Shown: in pieces, positions 7,351 to 8,488 of the stretch
How positions within the stretch are numbered: the stretch's first letter is position 1
How the letters are laid out: each line of letters begins with the position of its first letter
NCBI GenBank assembly: GCA_003486645.1
Contig: DNGI01000243.1
Coordinates: forward strand, 546-9,033
DNA from: Cyanobacteria bacterium UBA11370
GTDB lineage: Bacteria > Cyanobacteriota > Cyanobacteriia > Cyanobacteriales > Coleofasciculaceae
Length of the DNA: 8,488 nt
Reading direction: 5' to 3'
Translations under genes and position numbers: made by a program
The notes under the pieces: generated by a model
The model's input: the letters and a program-made list of their open reading frames with translations, nothing else
Databases searched by the model: none
Told to the model about the DNA's origin: nothing

Positions 7351-7519
7351 AAGTTGCTAGTTAGAAACTAAGGCATGAGTAATGGCTAATGGTTAATGGC
7401 TAATAGCTAATGGTTAATGGCTAATGGCTAATCGCTAATAGCTAATGGCTAATTGTTCAAAAGCCTGTCCTCGATTAACGATTAACCATTAGCTACCCTG
7501 ATCAGGTAAGTAGCAACTT
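7351..7519. repeat. Fold-back element: outer inverted arms around a heptamer array
   Basis: The outer arms 7351-7363 and 7507-7519 are complementary at 12 of 13 positions (core AAGTTGCTA / TAGCAACTT). Inside lies a second, perfect 15-bp inverted repeat, 7404-7418 with 7481-7495 (TAGCTAATGGTTAAT). A perfect 10-bp palindrome CCTGATCAGG (7497-7506) lies just inside the right arm. The whole could form a long hairpin in RNA or a cruciform in DNA. It has no coding capacity and no clear target-site duplication. Confidence 0.6.
7380..7453 (+). repeat. Tandem heptamer array TAATGGC, ten copies plus a partial
   Basis: Ten consecutive 7-bp units TAATNNY, mostly TAATGGC or TAATGGT (variants TAATAGC, TAATCGC), run from 7380 to 7449, followed by a TAAT remnant. 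Three units in reverse orientation occur at 7471-7491 after a 17-bp spacer. The 7-bp period matches the short tandemly repeated repetitive (STRR) class of filamentous cyanobacteria, though I do not recognise this unit as a named family. Confidence 0.9.
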
Positions 7520-7619
7520 CAGTTAGTACTCACAATCTAGTTAATTACTGTAGGTTAGCCAATAAGCTGATATCCATTTAAATTGCACACCTTAGCAATA
7601 ATAACAAACAACAAAGAAC

Positions 7620-7640
7620 CAACAACCAACAACCAACAAC
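7620..7640 (+). repeat. CAACAAC heptamer block, three perfect copies, just after the hisA stop
   Basis: Three exact CAACAAC units end 7 bp from the hisA stop codon. Degenerate A/C-rich copies extend left to about 7603. The block is the reverse complement of the GTTGTTG array at 8429-8488; 24 bases (7617-7640) match it perfectly, for example against 8443-8466. Confidence 0.85.
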
Positions 7641-7647
7641 AATTCCC

Positions 7648-8421
7648 TTAAGCAAACGTTGAAAAACCCAAATCAGGGGGAACATCTTGAAGTCGTCCAG
7701 AACCGACAGCTTGTAGCGCTTCTTTAAGAGAAATATCTCCAGTGTACAAGGCACGACCAACAATTGCACCCTTAACCCCCAACGGTTCAAGGGCAAGTAA
7801 ACTCAAAAGATCCGTAATTGAACTGACACCACCAGAAGCAATCACGGGAACAGAAATGTCCCTAGCCAGTTCTCTAAGACTATCTAAATTAGGACCACTC
7901 AGGGTACCATCGCGGTGAATATCTGTATAAATAATAGCAGACACACCTAACCGAGCCATTTGTTGGGCAAGTTGTGCCGTAGAAATTTGTGAAGTTTCTA
8001 ACCAACCGCGAGTCGCAACCCATCCATTGCGAGCATCAATTCCTACTATAATTTTACCTGGAAATTCGCTACATAACTCTTCCACCAAGGGATGATCTTC
8101 CACCGCCGCTGTTCCTAAAATAACTTGCTGAACCCCAATATCCAAAAGTTGAGTAACACCAAAGCGATCGCGCAATCCCCCCCCAACTTGTACCGATATC
8201 GATACAGCTTGAATAATCGCTTCAATTGTTTTTGTATTAACAGGTTCACCGACTTTAGCACCATCTAAATCAACAAGATGCAGTCGGGTTGCACCTTGAT
8301 CCACCCATTGTTTCGCCATATCAATCGGGTTTTCACTAAAGACTTGCGATCGCGTGTAGTCTCCCTGGTACAACCGTACACAGCGACCTCCAAGTATATC
8401 AATTGCTGGGATTACTTCCAT
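7648..8421 (-). CDS. hisA: Phosphoribosyl-formimino-AICAR-phosphate (ProFAR) isomerase, histidine biosynthesis
   Basis: HisA carries out the Amadori isomerisation of ProFAR to PRFAR in histidine biosynthesis, in the cytoplasm; its product feeds the HisF/HisH synthase. The 257-residue protein has the full (beta-alpha)8-barrel pattern and usual length. The N-terminus [12 protein letters not shown] carries catalytic Asp8; GIDARNG (127-133) carries the second catalytic Asp129; YTDIHRDGT (165-173) holds the conserved Thr166. Phosphate-binding loops are VGGGLR (79-84), GTAAV (103-107), ASGGVSS (195-201) and VGRALY (221-226). The internal half-barrel duplication typical of HisA/HisF is visible in the two GG loops. 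The ATG at 8421 gives the canonical start, but no Shine-Dalgarno precedes it, only an A-run and CAACAAC repeats. No other his gene is in the window, consistent with the scattered his genes of cyanobacteria. The gene is convergent with the HTH-GAF gene. The assignment is very secure. Confidence 0.97.
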   Translation of the reverse strand: MEVIPAIDILGGRCVRLYQGDYTRSQVFSENPIDMAKQWVDQGATRLHLVDLDGAKVGEPVNTKTIEAIIQAVSISVQVGGGLRDRFGVTQLLDIGVQQVILGTAAVEDHPLVEELCSEFPGKIIVGIDARNGWVATRGWLETSQISTAQLAQQMARLGVSAIIYTDIHRDGTLSGPNLDSLRELARDISVPVIASGGVSSITDLLSLLALEPLGVKGAIVGRALYTGDISLKEALQAVGSGRLQDVPPDLGFSTFA

Positions 8422-8428
8422 TTTTTTT

Positions 8429-8488
8429 GTTGTTGGTTGTTAGTTGTTGGTTGTTGGTTGTTGGTTGTTGGTTGTTGGTTGTTAGTTG
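8429..8488 (+). repeat. GTTGTTG heptamer array upstream of hisA, runs off the window
   Basis: Eight consecutive 7-bp units, GTTGTTG with two GTTGTTA variants (8436-8442, 8478-8484), begin 7 bp before the hisA ATG and continue past the right edge. On the hisA coding strand this is a CAACAAC-repeat leader. Any hisA promoter must lie beyond the window or within this array. Confidence 0.9.

Larger units (their letters stand above)
7345..7647. other. Convergent intergenic region, repeat-rich, no gene
   Basis: The 303 bp between the ends of the GAF gene and hisA hold a heptamer array with inverted copies inside outer inverted arms (7351-7519), then about 100 bp without recognisable features, then a CAACAAC heptamer block against the hisA stop. 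No GC-rich hairpin with a T-run is seen in either direction, so classical intrinsic terminators are absent. A short TAGTT-AGA-AACTA hairpin (7358-7370) follows the GAF stop but is weak. Confidence 0.8.

Noticed and set aside
7380..7495. Possible CRISPR array
   Set aside because: The units are 7 bp with no unique spacers, and there are no cas genes; this is a heptamer tandem repeat.
7351..7640. Insertion sequence remnant
   Set aside because: There is no transposase fragment and no target-site duplication at the arm ends (7350 and 7520 flanks do not match). A MITE-like origin stays only a possibility.

Overview
The window looks like chromosomal DNA of a cyanobacterium, probably a filamentous one. 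The octamer GCGATCGC (HIP1) occurs 11 times in 8.5 kb (at 772, 1033, 2462, 3444, 3515, 4973, 5256, 5388, 6480, 8164 and 8346). The proteins look cyanobacterial: a fused PutA, a dCache/HAMP histidine kinase and an NKFDE-type GAF protein. Intergenic DNA carries tandem heptamer repeats of the kind known from filamentous cyanobacteria. The genus cannot be fixed from this sequence.

Layout. A leftward block fills the first 6.1 kb, in transcription order: putA (proline dehydrogenase / glutamate-semialdehyde dehydrogenase, 6077-2973), a GT-C membrane glycosyltransferase (2928-1357) and the N-terminal half of a histidine kinase (1346 to the left edge, cut at its H-box). Gaps are 44 and 10 bp, and the kinase ribosome binding site overlaps the glycosyltransferase stop codon, so co-transcription and coupled translation are plausible. 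A 298-bp divergent region between the putA GTG and the ATG of the rightward gene holds a TATAAT for each direction, an inverted repeat at the putA promoter and a perfect 16-bp palindrome in the leader of the rightward gene. That gene (6376-7344) encodes an HTH-like domain plus a GAF domain with the cyclic-nucleotide-binding NKFDE signature. hisA (8421-7648) follows, convergent with it.

Repeats are the most unusual part. The 303-bp convergent gap contains ten TAATGGC-type heptamers, three inverted copies and outer inverted arms, so it can fold back on itself. hisA is bracketed by a second heptamer family in opposite orientations, so its mRNA would carry complementary 5' and 3' flanks and its leader has no Shine-Dalgarno. 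The putA linker contains an in-frame 9/12-bp repeat, also with inverted copies.

Functionally, putA (proline catabolism) and hisA (histidine synthesis) are housekeeping genes. The kinase and GAF protein are signalling components, and the glycosyltransferase probably acts on a lipid-linked sugar donor at the membrane. I see no defence system, mobile element with a transposase, RNA gene or CRISPR array.
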